A DNA stretch of 63,795 bases from an uncultured Azospirillum sp. (GCA_902489795.1 CABUBU010000006.1:1-63795), one strand, 5' to 3'; counted from the first letter of the stretch, positions 44,126 to 52,854 are shown. The notes: a model not told the origin generated them from the sequence alone. Numbers and translations are program-made.

Positions 44126-45448
44126 TTATGCATATTCGCCGTTCAAGCGGCGGAAAACCCGTTCGCGCCCGATCAACGGCAGTAAAATTTTCAGTTCGGG
44201 ACCGTCTTCCGTCCCGGTAATCGCTTTGCGCAGCGGGTGAAACAAAGCTTTTCCCTTGCGGCCGGTGCGCTCTTTTACCGCATTTATCCAGACGGCAAAG
44301 GTTTCCTCGTTCCACGGTTCGGGCGGCAACAATTCGGCGGCGGCGGACGTCAGTTCCCTGTCTTCCAGTTCGGGGCGAACCGGCCGACGGCAGATTCCCC
44401 GCCATATTTCACTGTCTGTTACAATATTCAGATTGCCGCGGATGGCATTCCAAAACTCCCTGTCTACATTCACCCGGCCTTTTACCGCTTCATAATCCAG
44501 CCCGCGAACCAGATGGGTGTTGAAACGGCGCAGGTCGTCTTCCGAAAACTTCGGCTGCGAACGCCCCAGCCTGGCAAGATCCAGACTTTCCGCAAGGCTG
44601 CGCAGGTCGGCAAAAGGTTCCACCGCTTCCGAAGTGCCCAGTTTGGCAAGATAAGAGCAAATTGCCATCGCTTCAACGCCTTCCGCCCGCAGTTCGGCAA
44701 CGCCGACAGACCCCAAACGTTTGGAAAGTTTTCCCTCCCGGCCGGTTAAAAGCGGCAGGTGGGCAAACAACGGCACCCGGCCGCCGACCGCCTCAAACAT
44801 CCGTATCTGCGATGCGGTATTGGTCACGTGGTCTTCGCCGCGGACAATATGGGTGATTGCAAAGTCCGTATCGTCGATAACCGAAGGCAGATGGTATAAA
44901 TAACTTCCGTCTTCACGAATTACAACGGGGTCGCTCAAATTTTCCGCCGAATAACGGCAGCGGCCGCGCACCATATCTTCCCAGACGATGTCGCCGGGCG
45001 CCAGTTTAAAACGGTAATGAGGCCGGCGGCCTTCCTTTTCATAAGCGGCAACCTGTTCTTTCGTCAAACTCAGGGAGCGGCGGTCATAAATCGGCGGCCG
45101 GCCCTTGGCCAGCAGCGTCTTGCGCATCAGTTCCAGTTCTTCCGGCGTTTCGTAACAAGGGTAAACCAGTCCTTCCGCAATCAGCTTTGCCGTCACTTCC
45201 CGGTAACGTTCCGTCCGCGCAGACTGCCGGGCTTCGCTCGACCACACCAGTCCCAGCCACTGCAGGGCGTCGCGGATTTCCGCTTCATATTCTTTTTTGG
45301 AACGCTCCTTATCGGTATCGTCGATCCGCAGCATAAAGCTTCCGCCCAGCTTTTGCGCCAGCAGCCAGTTGAACAGCGCGGTTCTGGTATTGCCGATATG
45401 CATGTGCCCGGTCGGCGACGGCGCGAATCTGACTTTGACTTCTGACAT
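44126..45448 (-). CDS. gltX: Glutamyl-tRNA synthetase
   Basis: This 440-residue class Ic enzyme has FAPSPTGHMHIGNTRTALF (HIGH motif at HIGN), DDTDKERSKKEYE, and the KLSKRLGSV KMSKS-type motif. The C-terminal anticodon domain ends ITGTEDGPELKILLPLIG. It charges tRNA-Glu. Alphaproteobacteria often carry two gltX genes; this could be either. Upstream of cysS, likely co-transcribed. Confidence 0.96.
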   Translation of the reverse strand: MSEVKVRFAPSPTGHMHIGNTRTALFNWLLAQKLGGSFMLRIDDTDKERSKKEYEAEIRDALQWLGLVWSSEARQSARTERYREVTAKLIAEGLVYPCYETPEELELMRKTLLAKGRPPIYDRRSLSLTKEQVAAYEKEGRRPHYRFKLAPGDIVWEDMVRGRCRYSAENLSDPVVIREDGSYLYHLPSVIDDTDFAITHIVRGEDHVTNTASQIRMFEAVGGRVPLFAHLPLLTGREGKLSKRLGSVGVAELRAEGVEAMAICSYLAKLGTSEAVEPFADLRSLAESLDLARLGRSQPKFSEDDLRRFNTHLVRGLDYEAVKGRVNVDREFWNAIRGNLNIVTDSEIWRGICRRPVRPELEDRELTSAAAELLPPEPWNEETFAVWINAVKERTGRKGKALFHPLRKAITGTEDGPELKILLPLIGRERVFRRLNGEYA

Positions 45449-45789
45449 TTGAAATTATTCCCCGATAAATTTGAACAATTGCCGAGTATATAAGCATACC
45501 CCGCAGATTTCAAGACTTTTTTACCCCTCGGCGGCAACGGCAAAACAAAATCTGGCGGCATAATAAAGCAGTTACGAATATAACCGATTACATTTTCCGG
45601 CCGCGCCGGTTTGCTCCCGCTTGCCGTTTTTTATCATATCCGGCTGCAAGCAGCCTTCTTTTACAAACTTTCAAAAGTTCACGCAAACGATATTAACCTT
45701 TTCGAGCTTCAAGCGCCCGGTTCAACCACGTAAACGCAGGACCAAACAGCCCCTCATCCAACCCGGCACAGGCGACATTGCGTTCACCC
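45449..45789. other. Intergenic region upstream of gltX
   Basis: No gene is seen. GC-rich sequence without a supported frame; part of a 680-nt gap that also holds repeat copy 3. Confidence 0.4.
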
Positions 45790-45905
45790 CATAATCTTCC
45801 GCCGCCGACACAAACGACGCCAACCGTTTCTTACCCAAACGCCCGAGCCCAAAACTTTTGCAAAGCCTTACGGTCGGACTGCCAGCTTACGCTGACATTT
45901 GCCCC
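45790..45905 (-). repeat. Dispersed intergenic repeat, copy 3 (more diverged)
   Basis: Contains AATCTTCCGCCG, CCAACCGTTTC, ACGCCCGAGCCCAAAACTTT-like core and GCAAAGCCTTACG in the same order as copies 1 and 2. A 69-residue minus-strand frame (45831-46040) spans part of it. The frame starts after a weak GGGG site and resembles no known protein, so coding is not claimed. Confidence 0.4.
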
Positions 45906-46061
45906 CAAAAAACACCTCCGAACTATCTGGACGTTTTCGGCATAACCACCTCCGGTAAACAGAGGGGCTATTGAGGGCTCAAACCTAACGGTTTTACCGC
46001 GTTCAAAGGCGCGGAGCGGTGTCTGACCATACCTTGGCATTTTTCCCCGATCTGTAATATC

Positions 46062-46100
46062 AAAACGAAAACCCCTCCCTGCGGAGAGGTTTTCGTTTTT
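46062..46100 (-). terminator. Terminator of the TrcR-type regulator gene
   Basis: A ~16-bp stem (46062-46078 with 46083-46099) combines A/T flanks and a GC core, with T runs in both directions. Confidence 0.85.
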
Positions 46101-46127
46101 AAGCTTCGGCCTTTTGGCTCTTTTCCT

Positions 46128-47015
46128 TTACCGATTTTTGGCAGCAGCCTTTTTCTCCTTGGCCGCAGCTTTTTTGGCAGCAGCTTTTTCTTTGGCGGCA
46201 GCCCTCTTTTCGGCTGCTTTCTGCCTGGCCGCTTCGGCTTTTTTCCGGTCAGCTTCCTTCTTTTTCGCCGCCGCGGCTTTTTTCTTTGCCGCTTCTTTTT
46301 CCTTTGCGGCAGCGGCTTTCTTCTTCTCTGCCTCTTTCTTTTTGGCCACTTCGGCCTTCTTCTTCGCGGTTTCTTTTGCGGCGGCAGCTTTCAGTTTTTC
46401 CGCCTCTTTTTTTCTGGCAGCGGCGGCCTTGGCTTTCGCAGCAGATTTTCCGGCTTTCTTCTTCACCGTTTTTTTCGGCTGACTTTTCAGTTCGGTCCAT
46501 TTTTTGGAAACGACAATAGCTTCGTCCAGGTCCTTTTCCTTGCACAAACCGATAGCAACCGGATTCTTCGGCCGCAGGTTGGCCATGTCGCGGTGAGTGC
46601 CGTCACGCAGAGAAGCAATGGTCGGCTTGGTGGTGCCGATCAGTTTGCATATCTGGGAATCGATAATTTCCGGACAATTGCGCAGAATCCACAGAATGGC
46701 CGCCGGCTTGTCGCTGCGCTGCGACGGAGAAAGCACTTTTTTGTTCTTGCTGTTTTCCGCCTTGACGTTGCGTTCCGGTTCAACCCCGACAAGCGACGCG
46801 GAAGGATCCTGCTCGCAGCGGGCAATTTCGTCCGCCGTCAGCTGACCGCCGGTAACCGGATTCAGCCCGACGATGTTAAAAGCGACGTCACCGTCGGCAA
46901 TCGCCTGCACTTCCAACTCATGCAGTTCGCAAAAATCGCCGATCTGTTTAAAAGTCAAAGTCGTATTTTCAACCAGCCAGACGGCTGTAGCCTTGGGCAT
47001 TAACGGGGCTGTCAT
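46128..47015 (-). CDS. TrcR-type (DUF1013) regulator with Lys/Ala-rich tail
   Basis: The first ~185 residues match DUF1013 (TrcR), a conserved alphaproteobacterial cell-cycle regulator: MPKATAVWLVENTTLTFKQIG, FCELHELEVQAIADGDVA, SDKPAAILWILRNCPEI, and LIGTTKPTIASLRDGTHRD, a helix-turn-helix-like segment. The last ~110 residues are almost only Lys, Ala and Glu repeats (KKKA, AAAKEK), like histone H1 tails, and are longer than I expect for the family. Start at 47015 rather than 47081 because the first residues of the longer frame are not family-like and an AAAGGA site precedes it. Confidence 0.85.
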   Translation of the reverse strand: MTAPLMPKATAVWLVENTTLTFKQIGDFCELHELEVQAIADGDVAFNIVGLNPVTGGQLTADEIARCEQDPSASLVGVEPERNVKAENSKNKKVLSPSQRSDKPAAILWILRNCPEIIDSQICKLIGTTKPTIASLRDGTHRDMANLRPKNPVAIGLCKEKDLDEAIVVSKKWTELKSQPKKTVKKKAGKSAAKAKAAAARKKEAEKLKAAAAKETAKKKAEVAKKKEAEKKKAAAAKEKEAAKKKAAAAKKKEADRKKAEAARQKAAEKRAAAKEKAAAKKAAAKEKKAAAKNR

Positions 47016-47131
47016 TCTTTTGTCCTTTCTTTTTTTTGTTTTAAGCACACAGATTTTGTGAGCAAAAAACCCACATTCCATTATAGAATGCAGGTTAATT
47101 GAAAAAATTTAAGATAGTATTAAGATAGATA

Positions 47132-47368
47132 CTATTCGCTGTCGGAAGTTTTGAGACCGAAAGCGCCAAACTTGTTCTTAAATTTGGACAACTGACCGCC
47201 GGTGTCAACCAGACGATAAACGCCGGTCCATGCCGGATGGGATTTCGGATCAATTTCCAAAGTCATCTTGTCTCCGGCCTTGCCCCAAGTGGATCTGGTG
47301 GTGGCTACGCTGCCGTCACTCATTACATAGGTAATTTCGTGATAATCCGGATGAATACCTTTTTTCAT
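47132..47368 (-). CDS. rpmE: 50S ribosomal protein L31
   Basis: This 78-residue L31 begins MKKGIHPDYHEITYVMSDGS and has DPKSHPAWTGVYRLVDTGG. The CxxC zinc motif is absent, so it is the zinc-independent type. GGAG lies upstream. Confidence 0.95.
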   Translation of the reverse strand: MKKGIHPDYHEITYVMSDGSVATTRSTWGKAGDKMTLEIDPKSHPAWTGVYRLVDTGGQLSKFKNKFGAFGLKTSDSE

Positions 47369-47465
47369 CTTATTTTCTCCATATCGAATTTTCAGTTGTC
47401 GTTCTTATACATTAGAGTTTCAAATAAAGCAAGCATTAATTTAAAAAATTTTAAGCTTTTTCCAT

Positions 47466-48701
47466 CTAGTCCGCCTGTTCGAAAACTTCCGCCGTATTTT
47501 GTTTGCCGCGGTTGTCGGTATTGACGATTTTGATGCCGAAGTTCTTATAACCGCGGGTCATCAGATAAGAGCGGATTTCCACCGCCCGGTTCAGGCTCAG
47601 GCGCTTGTTTTTGAAATCGTTGCCGCCGTCGTTGAAGTTGTAGGCGTAGATGAGTATTTTGCTTTCGCCCGGCTGTTTGAAGCCGTCGGCAATTGCTGCC
47701 AGCCGCGCCGCGTTTTCCGCCGACAGCTCGGACATGCCGCCGGCAAAGGCAATGACGTCGGCGGCAGGTTCTTCTTCCGCCACCGGAATCAGCGGCTGCA
47801 AGGCCGGTTCTTTTTCCTCTGCAGCAACCGGCGCAAAATTCATTTTTTCAATTTTTGCCGGAACTTTTTCCTCTGCTTTGCTTTCCGCAGCAGAGGGTTT
47901 TTCTTCCTCTCTCCTGCTCTCCGCAACGGAAATTTGCGTTTTTGCCGCCGGAATTTCCCGCAGCGCTTCCGCTTTTATTATCCGTTCCGTATCTTTCGCC
48001 CATACCGCTTTTTCGGCTTTCACGGTTTTGTCCGCATCAGCCTTCTTCGCTTTATCCGCCGCAGGTTTGGCAGCGGCAGACGAAACCGGCCGCCGAAACA
48101 CCGCTGACATGTCTTTCTTTTCAATGCCCGCTTTTACCACCGGTTTTTCTTTTTCCGACGGTTTAGCCTCCGGTTCTTTTGTCACTACCAACGGCTTTTC
48201 CGTTGCGGGAACGGCCGCTTTTCCGGCCGCGTTTTCCTTAATTTCCGCTGACTTAGCTTCCGCTGCCGCGGATTTTGCCGGCAATGCCGCCTTTTTAACG
48301 GTTATTGCCTTATGTTCCGACGGTTTCTTTTTTAGTGCCGCAACAGACACGGCCGCCGGTTCGGACTTGACCGGCAGCGGACGCATGTTCGGCTTGCGTT
48401 CGGGAATGGGAATCGTTTTTACCGCCGGTTTGGTTTTTGCTTTTACCGCGGCCGGAGTTTCCTCCGGCTTGCCCTCCATCTCGGTCAACGCCCGTTTCGC
48501 CGTCCGGGGCTTGTCGCCGATCACCGGTCTGGGCAGCGGACGCAGAGAAGATTCGTCAAAAACGGGGAAAAACGGCACAATTTCTTCACTGCCGGGATTG
48601 TCCAGACCGTCCAGCACCGAAAGATCGACATAAACGTCGTCGGCTGCCGCCCGCCCCCACGACAGGCAGGCAACCGTTACCAGCATCCAGGCTTTGCGCA
48701 T
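47466..48701 (-). CDS. Exported OmpA-like protein with long Lys/Ala/Pro/Glu region
   Basis: About 411 residues: signal peptide (MRKAWMLVTVACLSWGRAAA), a low-complexity middle of ~250 residues rich in K, A, P and E, and a C-terminal OmpA-like segment (LSAENAARLAAIADGFK, NKRLSLNRAVEIRSYLMTRG) that would bind peptidoglycan. The start at 48701 follows GAAAGGA; a longer frame would overlap the next gene. The disordered middle suits a periplasm-spanning tether. It follows the monophosphatase-like gene by 22 nt. Confidence 0.78.
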   Translation of the reverse strand: MRKAWMLVTVACLSWGRAAADDVYVDLSVLDGLDNPGSEEIVPFFPVFDESSLRPLPRPVIGDKPRTAKRALTEMEGKPEETPAAVKAKTKPAVKTIPIPERKPNMRPLPVKSEPAAVSVAALKKKPSEHKAITVKKAALPAKSAAAEAKSAEIKENAAGKAAVPATEKPLVVTKEPEAKPSEKEKPVVKAGIEKKDMSAVFRRPVSSAAAKPAADKAKKADADKTVKAEKAVWAKDTERIIKAEALREIPAAKTQISVAESRREEEKPSAAESKAEEKVPAKIEKMNFAPVAAEEKEPALQPLIPVAEEEPAADVIAFAGGMSELSAENAARLAAIADGFKQPGESKILIYAYNFNDGGNDFKNKRLSLNRAVEIRSYLMTRGYKNFGIKIVNTDNRGKQNTAEVFEQAD

Positions 48702-48723
48702 CGTCCTTTCCCCCGTTGAAAAA

Positions 48724-49524
48724 TCAGCCTGCCAGTCTGACGATAAACGCCTCCAGCGAGGTGTTGGTCGCTGCCAACTCGTCGGAAACAATCGCCTGTT
48801 CGATTTTTTCCGGCGCAAACTCTTCCCGTTTCAGATTATAGACATAACCGCCGGCTTCGCGCACCAGCAACAGGCCGGCAACCGCCGAATTCAAATTGCT
48901 GCCGAGGCTGAGGCAGACGTCCATTTTGCCGGCGGCAACGCCCGCCAGCGAGAGTGCGACGGAACCGAGCAGACGCACGTTTTCGGTTTCGGCAAACAAA
49001 TCGCGGTAAGCGGCGGTATATTCCGCACTGCCGTGCTGAAAGCCGATCGAGGCCGCCACCAAAGCCGCGGCACCGTCCTTGACGGCGGAAACGCGAAGAC
49101 GTTCATGGTTGCGGAATCCTTCCTTATAGGCGCCGCTGCCCTTTTCGGCAAAATACAGTTCATCGCTGGCACGGTTATAGACGACCGAAGCCTTGACTTC
49201 GCCGTTTTCGCAATAGGCGACAGTGGTGGCAAACACGGGAATGCCGCGAACAAAGTTGCCCATGCCGTCAATCGGATTGACCATAAAACAGCATCCGCGG
49301 GAAAGCGGCTGTTTGCCGTCGATAAAGACGGCGTCCGGCCGAACGCGGGAAAGTTCGCCTTTCAAAGTCTGCGCCACCCGCTCGAAAGATCGGGAAACGA
49401 AATTCTGATAACCGCGCACCGAAGACTGCAACTTTTCAATCTCGTTGAAGTCGCGGTCAAGCGACGCCGTGGCTTTTTTGACGGCGCCGACCAAAAGCGT
49501 TAGAGTTGGAGAAAGATACGACAT
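48724..49524 (-). CDS. Inositol-monophosphatase-like protein, probable pseudoenzyme
   Basis: This 266-residue protein has the fold of the SuhB/inositol monophosphatase family. The metal motif DPIDGTxNF appears as NPIDGMGNF, the upstream Glu pair (EE) is missing, and the WDxAAG motif has become LNSAVAG. Catalysis is therefore doubtful. It directly follows efp (1-nt junction), a position typical of Alphaproteobacteria, so selection seems to keep the gene for a non-enzymatic role or a changed reaction. Confidence 0.8.
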   Translation of the reverse strand: MSYLSPTLTLLVGAVKKATASLDRDFNEIEKLQSSVRGYQNFVSRSFERVAQTLKGELSRVRPDAVFIDGKQPLSRGCCFMVNPIDGMGNFVRGIPVFATTVAYCENGEVKASVVYNRASDELYFAEKGSGAYKEGFRNHERLRVSAVKDGAAALVAASIGFQHGSAEYTAAYRDLFAETENVRLLGSVALSLAGVAAGKMDVCLSLGSNLNSAVAGLLLVREAGGYVYNLKREEFAPEKIEQAIVSDELAATNTSLEAFIVRLAG

Positions 49525-50087
49525 TATTTCGCTCTTTCGACATAGTTGGCTTCGGCCGTGCCAACCACGACCTTTTCACCCTGGTTGATAAACGGCGGAA
49601 CCATGATGCGGACGCCGTTATCCAGAATCGCCGGTTTATAGGACGAGGCCGCGGTCTGTCCCTTAACCACCGGTTCGGTTTCGGCAATGGTGCAGATGAC
49701 CTGCTGCGGCAGTTCGACCGCCACCGGACGACCGTCGATGAAATTGATGTAAACGGTCATGCCTTCAACCATAAACGGACGGGAATCGCCCAAAATGTCG
49801 GCCGGCATAACAAACTGTTCAAAAGTTTCCGAATCCATAAAGGTCAGACCGAGAGCGTCTTCGTAGAGGAACTGGCAGTCTTTTTCTTCCACCATCAGTT
49901 TTTCGACCGTATCTTCGGAACGGAAACGCTCGTTGGTTTTGGTTCCTTCCTCAACCGACTTCATTTCGACCTGCATAAAGGCGCCGCCCTTGCCCGGCTT
50001 GATGTGGGTTGCCTTAACGACCGTCCAGGGTTTGCCCTTGTATTCGATCACCCAGCCGATTCTGATGGATACTGCTTGCTGCTTCAT
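49524..50087 (-). CDS. efp: Elongation factor P
   Basis: This 187-residue EF-P has the three-barrel structure. The modified Lys lies in IKPGKGGAF (Lys34-type) and the C-terminal signature NGVRIMVPPFINQGEKVVV is intact. It relieves stalling at polyproline. ATG at 50087 gives the usual family length and sits 11 nt from AAGGAG; a GTG at 50099 adds four codons and lies on the ribosome-binding site. Confidence 0.97.
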   Translation of the reverse strand: MKQQAVSIRIGWVIEYKGKPWTVVKATHIKPGKGGAFMQVEMKSVEEGTKTNERFRSEDTVEKLMVEEKDCQFLYEDALGLTFMDSETFEQFVMPADILGDSRPFMVEGMTVYINFIDGRPVAVELPQQVICTIAETEPVVKGQTAASSYKPAILDNGVRIMVPPFINQGEKVVVGTAEANYVERAK

Positions 50088-50148
50088 TTTCTTATTCACT
50101 CCTTAATTTTTGATTTTTTGAATTTTATCAAGATAATTACTCTAAACT

Positions 50149-50682
50149 TTATTTTTTCGCAACTAAAATCTTATAGTCTTCGGGGCTTAAAATCACCATG
50201 TCCGCGGGCCAGGCGGAAAACTCGACGGAACCGTCCATCGGTTCGACCGCCGTCTGCAACAGAAAAAACTCAGCATACCAGTCGGCCAGCGCTTTGGTTT
50301 TCTCCGCCCCCTCACTCCAGATGCGGAAAACAACAAAGTCCGGTTCGTTTTCGCTCACAACCATCGCTTCATGACGGCGACTGCGGCAGATAACGCCGAG
50401 AAAACGACGGCCGAGCTGTCGGCGCAGAGCTGCCATCTCCTTTTTGATCGCCGTCGAGGCGCTCAGATCGGCAACAATGCCGTCGGCGCCGAGTTTTACC
50501 GCCAGCGCGGCGGCGTCTCCGCCTTCAATCAGCGCAATTTTTCCGGCCGCCTCAATCTTTTGGATCATCCTGCCGAGGCAGTCCTCCGGCAGGGAAGCAG
50601 ACAGAATGAAACATTCGACGTTTTCTTCGTCGATGCAGTTTTCGGCGCTTTCGGCCGTGATTTTGAGAATAAATTTAGACAT
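50149..50682 (-). CDS. Degenerate ThiE/TenI-like TIM-barrel protein
   Basis: This 177-residue protein aligns by pattern with thiamine-phosphate synthase-like barrels: LIEGGDAAALAVKLGADGIVADLS (beta-alpha unit), LGVICRSRRHEAMVVSENEPDFVVF. Diphosphate- and HMP-binding residues (e.g. GQxD, GxHLGQ) are not present, and the protein is shorter than ThiE. A thiE-like gene next to efp is common in Alphaproteobacteria. It is probably a non-catalytic relic or an altered enzyme. Confidence 0.55.
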   Translation of the reverse strand: MSKFILKITAESAENCIDEENVECFILSASLPEDCLGRMIQKIEAAGKIALIEGGDAAALAVKLGADGIVADLSASTAIKKEMAALRRQLGRRFLGVICRSRRHEAMVVSENEPDFVVFRIWSEGAEKTKALADWYAEFFLLQTAVEPMDGSVEFSAWPADMVILSPEDYKILVAKK

Positions 50683-50774
50683 ATCCGTTTTTGTCGCTTG
50701 AAAAAATAGTTAATGACCGATATTATCGGGAGATTATAAGCTAACGGCATCGATAAAGAAAGAAAAATTTTACC

Positions 50775-50990
50775 ATGGAAACAGAAATTTCGCGTTTCAA
50801 GGAAACGGCGGAAGCCCTGAACGAAATCGACGCGGCACTCAACGCACTGCAGCGGGCATTTGAAAACAAGCGGGAAAACGTTTCCCGCCTTAAAGAAACC
50901 GCCGCCTGTTCGGTTGCCCGCATCGACGAACTGATCAACCATCTGAACACGGCACGGGAGCAAAATGGCACAGGTAACGGTAACGATTAA
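50775..50990 (+). CDS. Small coiled-coil protein upstream of zapA
   Basis: A 71-residue coiled-coil protein (EISRFKETAEALNEIDAALNALQRAF...). Small DUF4164-like coiled coils occur at this position beside zapA in Alphaproteobacteria. Its last 26 nt overlap zapA. It may act with ZapA on FtsZ assembly; inference. Confidence 0.65.
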   Translation: METEISRFKETAEALNEIDAALNALQRAFENKRENVSRLKETAACSVARIDELINHLNTAREQNGTGNGND

Positions 50991-51306
50991 TTCCCGCGAA
51001 TACCCGATTGCCTGCGAAAGCGGGCAGGAAGCGCGGATCATGCAGCTGGCCGGCGTTTTGGAAGAAAAGGCACGGCTGTTGAAAGACATCAGCGGACAAA
51101 TCAGCGAAAACATGCTGCTGGCAATGATCGGCATTCTGGTTGCCGACGATTTGCTTGAAGCGCGCAAAAACAACCCCGCGCCGGTTGCCGCCGCCGCAGA
51201 GGCAGATGCCGCCCGAACCGCTGCCGCCGACCGCGAACTATCCGCCCGTCTCAGAATTGTGAGCGAAAGAATAAAAGCTGTTGCAAAACAGATCGAATCA
51301 TTATAA
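50965..51306 (+). CDS. zapA: Cell division protein ZapA
   Basis: This 113-residue protein begins MAQVTVTINSREYPIACESGQE and has LEEKARLLKD and MLLAMIGILVADDLLEA, matching ZapA, which bundles FtsZ filaments at midcell. It is followed by the 6S-like RNA as in other Alphaproteobacteria. Confidence 0.92.
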   Translation: MAQVTVTINSREYPIACESGQEARIMQLAGVLEEKARLLKDISGQISENMLLAMIGILVADDLLEARKNNPAPVAAAAEADAARTAAADRELSARLRIVSERIKAVAKQIESL

Positions 51307-51314
51307 TATTGGTT

Positions 51315-51485
51315 TATGGAGAGGTGACTGTCCGGTTCGTAATTCCGCAGATCTTCCGAGCCAACGTAATTTTATCGGGAATTGTCCCTGACAGAATCGT
51401 GGTTCTGTTATACGATGCCCACTTATTGAGATGCGGTTCGAGACAGAATGTACCTATACGGCCCGACGGTTCTCTCTTTTTTTGT
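51315..51485 (+). ncRNA. ssrS: 6S RNA-like
   Basis: A non-coding stretch between zapA and ymdB, exactly where alphaproteobacterial 6S RNA lies. The ends can pair (GGAGAG near 51317 with CTCTCT near 51475, and nearby TCCGG/CCGA-type pairs), leaving a long interior with a large bubble. 6S RNA binds sigma-70 holoenzyme. The usual next gene (5-formyl-THF cyclo-ligase) is missing. Identification rests on synteny and overall shape. Confidence 0.65.
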
Positions 51486-51493
51486 TACCTTTC

Positions 51494-51518
51494 AACTCCG
51501 GCTGCCGGAGTTTTTTTA
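51494..51518 (+). terminator. Terminator after the 6S-like RNA
   Basis: AACTCCGG-CTG-CCGGAGTT is followed by TTTTT. It lies only 18 nt before the ymdB start. Confidence 0.8.
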
Positions 51519-51535
51519 ATTAACGGAGAAAGCTG

Positions 51536-52330
51536 TTGAAGATCATTTATTTGGGTGACGTGGTCGGCCGGGCGGGAAGAGACGCTGTCTTAAACAACCT
51601 GCCGCTGATGCGGGAAAAATATAAGGCCGACGCAATTATCGTCAATGTTGAAAACGCCGCCCACGGCTTCGGCGTCACGCCGGGAATCGCCCGCGAGTTT
51701 CTGGAGCGCGGCGCCGACGTTCTGACTACCGGCAACCATGTCTGGCAGCAGCGTGACATCATCCCTTTCTTAGACGAGTGCAAACGCATTGTCCGGCCGT
51801 TGAACTATCCCGACAGCGCCCCCGGCCGCGGAGCGGTCGAATTTGAACTGGCCAACGGCAAAAAACTTCTTGTTGCCCAGGTGCTGGGACGGGTCTTCAT
51901 GGACAGCGTCGACAACCCCGCATTTGTCCTCGACCGGCTGCTGAAGAACTATACGCTCGGCCGCAACGTTGCCGCCGTATTCGTCGACGTCCATGCCGAA
52001 TCGACTTCGGAAAAGCTTTCTCTCGGGCACTATCTCGACGGCCGGGTTTCCATTGTTGCCGGCACCCACACCCATATCCCCACCGCCGACGCCCATATCT
52101 TAAACGGCGGCACCGCCTACATCACCGACGTCGGCATGTGCGGCAATTACGACTCCGTGCTCGGCTTTGACAAACAGGCGCCGATCGACCGTCTGTGCCA
52201 GCGTTACAACGGCAACCGGCTGGAAGTCTGCCGCAGCGGCGGCACCGTATGGGGAATCGCGGTTCAAACCGACGACAAAACCGGTCTGGCCGAAACAATT
52301 GAACAATTCAGCTTAAAAGGAAACGAATGA
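51536..52330 (+). CDS. YmdB/TIGR00282-type metallophosphoesterase
   Basis: This 264-residue protein has the family's MKIIYLGDVVGRAGR, NVENAAHGFGVTP, TTGNHVWQQRDI, FVDVHAESTSEK and GTHTHIPTAD metal motifs. YmdB-type enzymes hydrolyse 2',3'-cyclic nucleotides. The start is TTG with GGAGA 8 nt upstream; the first ATG would remove the metal-binding N-terminus. It overlaps the next gene by 4 nt. Confidence 0.93.
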   Translation: MKIIYLGDVVGRAGRDAVLNNLPLMREKYKADAIIVNVENAAHGFGVTPGIAREFLERGADVLTTGNHVWQQRDIIPFLDECKRIVRPLNYPDSAPGRGAVEFELANGKKLLVAQVLGRVFMDSVDNPAFVLDRLLKNYTLGRNVAAVFVDVHAESTSEKLSLGHYLDGRVSIVAGTHTHIPTADAHILNGGTAYITDVGMCGNYDSVLGFDKQAPIDRLCQRYNGNRLEVCRSGGTVWGIAVQTDDKTGLAETIEQFSLKGNE

Positions 52331-52779
52331 TGGCGGAAAAAGAATATATCAGCTACGAAGAAATCAACAGCGAATGCAAAAAACTGGCTTATATTCTTGC
52401 CGGCTGCGGTTTTAAACGCATTATCGCGGTCGCCCGCGGCGGGCTGGTGCCGGCCTGCGTTCTCGCCCAGTTTCTCGGCATCAGGGAAATCAGCAGCATC
52501 TCGCTGGCCAGTTATGAGGGCGAAGCCCGCAGCGAACTCAAATGTCTGGTGCCGCCCGACATCCGCGTGGACGAGGAAACGCTGTTCGTGGATGACCTTT
52601 ACGATTCCGGCAGCACTTACCGTTATTTGAAAGAAAAATATCCGCGGGCCAAAATCGCAGTTTTGTTCAGTAAAGACCCGGCGGCCGAGCTTGACTTTCC
52701 GGCCGCGCCGAAAGCTCCCGGCCGCTGGCTGGTATTCCCCTGGGAATTTGAACCGGTTGAAAGCAACAGCGGCAAATAG
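52327..52779 (+). CDS. Purine phosphoribosyltransferase (Gpt-like)
   Basis: This 150-residue type I phosphoribosyltransferase has the PRPP motif LFVDDLYDSGSTY, a conserved VARGGLVPACVLAQ loop and a C-terminal WLVFPWEFEP that resembles xanthine-guanine phosphoribosyltransferase. It would salvage purine bases. It overlaps the ymdB stop and is probably co-transcribed. Confidence 0.85.
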   Translation: MMAEKEYISYEEINSECKKLAYILAGCGFKRIIAVARGGLVPACVLAQFLGIREISSISLASYEGEARSELKCLVPPDIRVDEETLFVDDLYDSGSTYRYLKEKYPRAKIAVLFSKDPAAELDFPAAPKAPGRWLVFPWEFEPVESNSGK

Positions 52780-52854
52780 TTTTCGTTTTTCCGGACACGG
52801 GCGGATTTTCCTGTCTTTTTTCAAAAATTCCCCGCAGAAAAAACAACTTTCCGC

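Noticed and set aside
45831..46040. 69-codon minus-strand frame upstream of gltX
   Set aside because: Overlaps repeat copy 3, weak ribosome-binding site, no recognisable family; left as repeat only.
46128..46490. Possible CRISPR or satellite from the repeated KA-coding DNA
   Set aside because: Units are irregular and in frame with the TrcR-type protein; no spacers.
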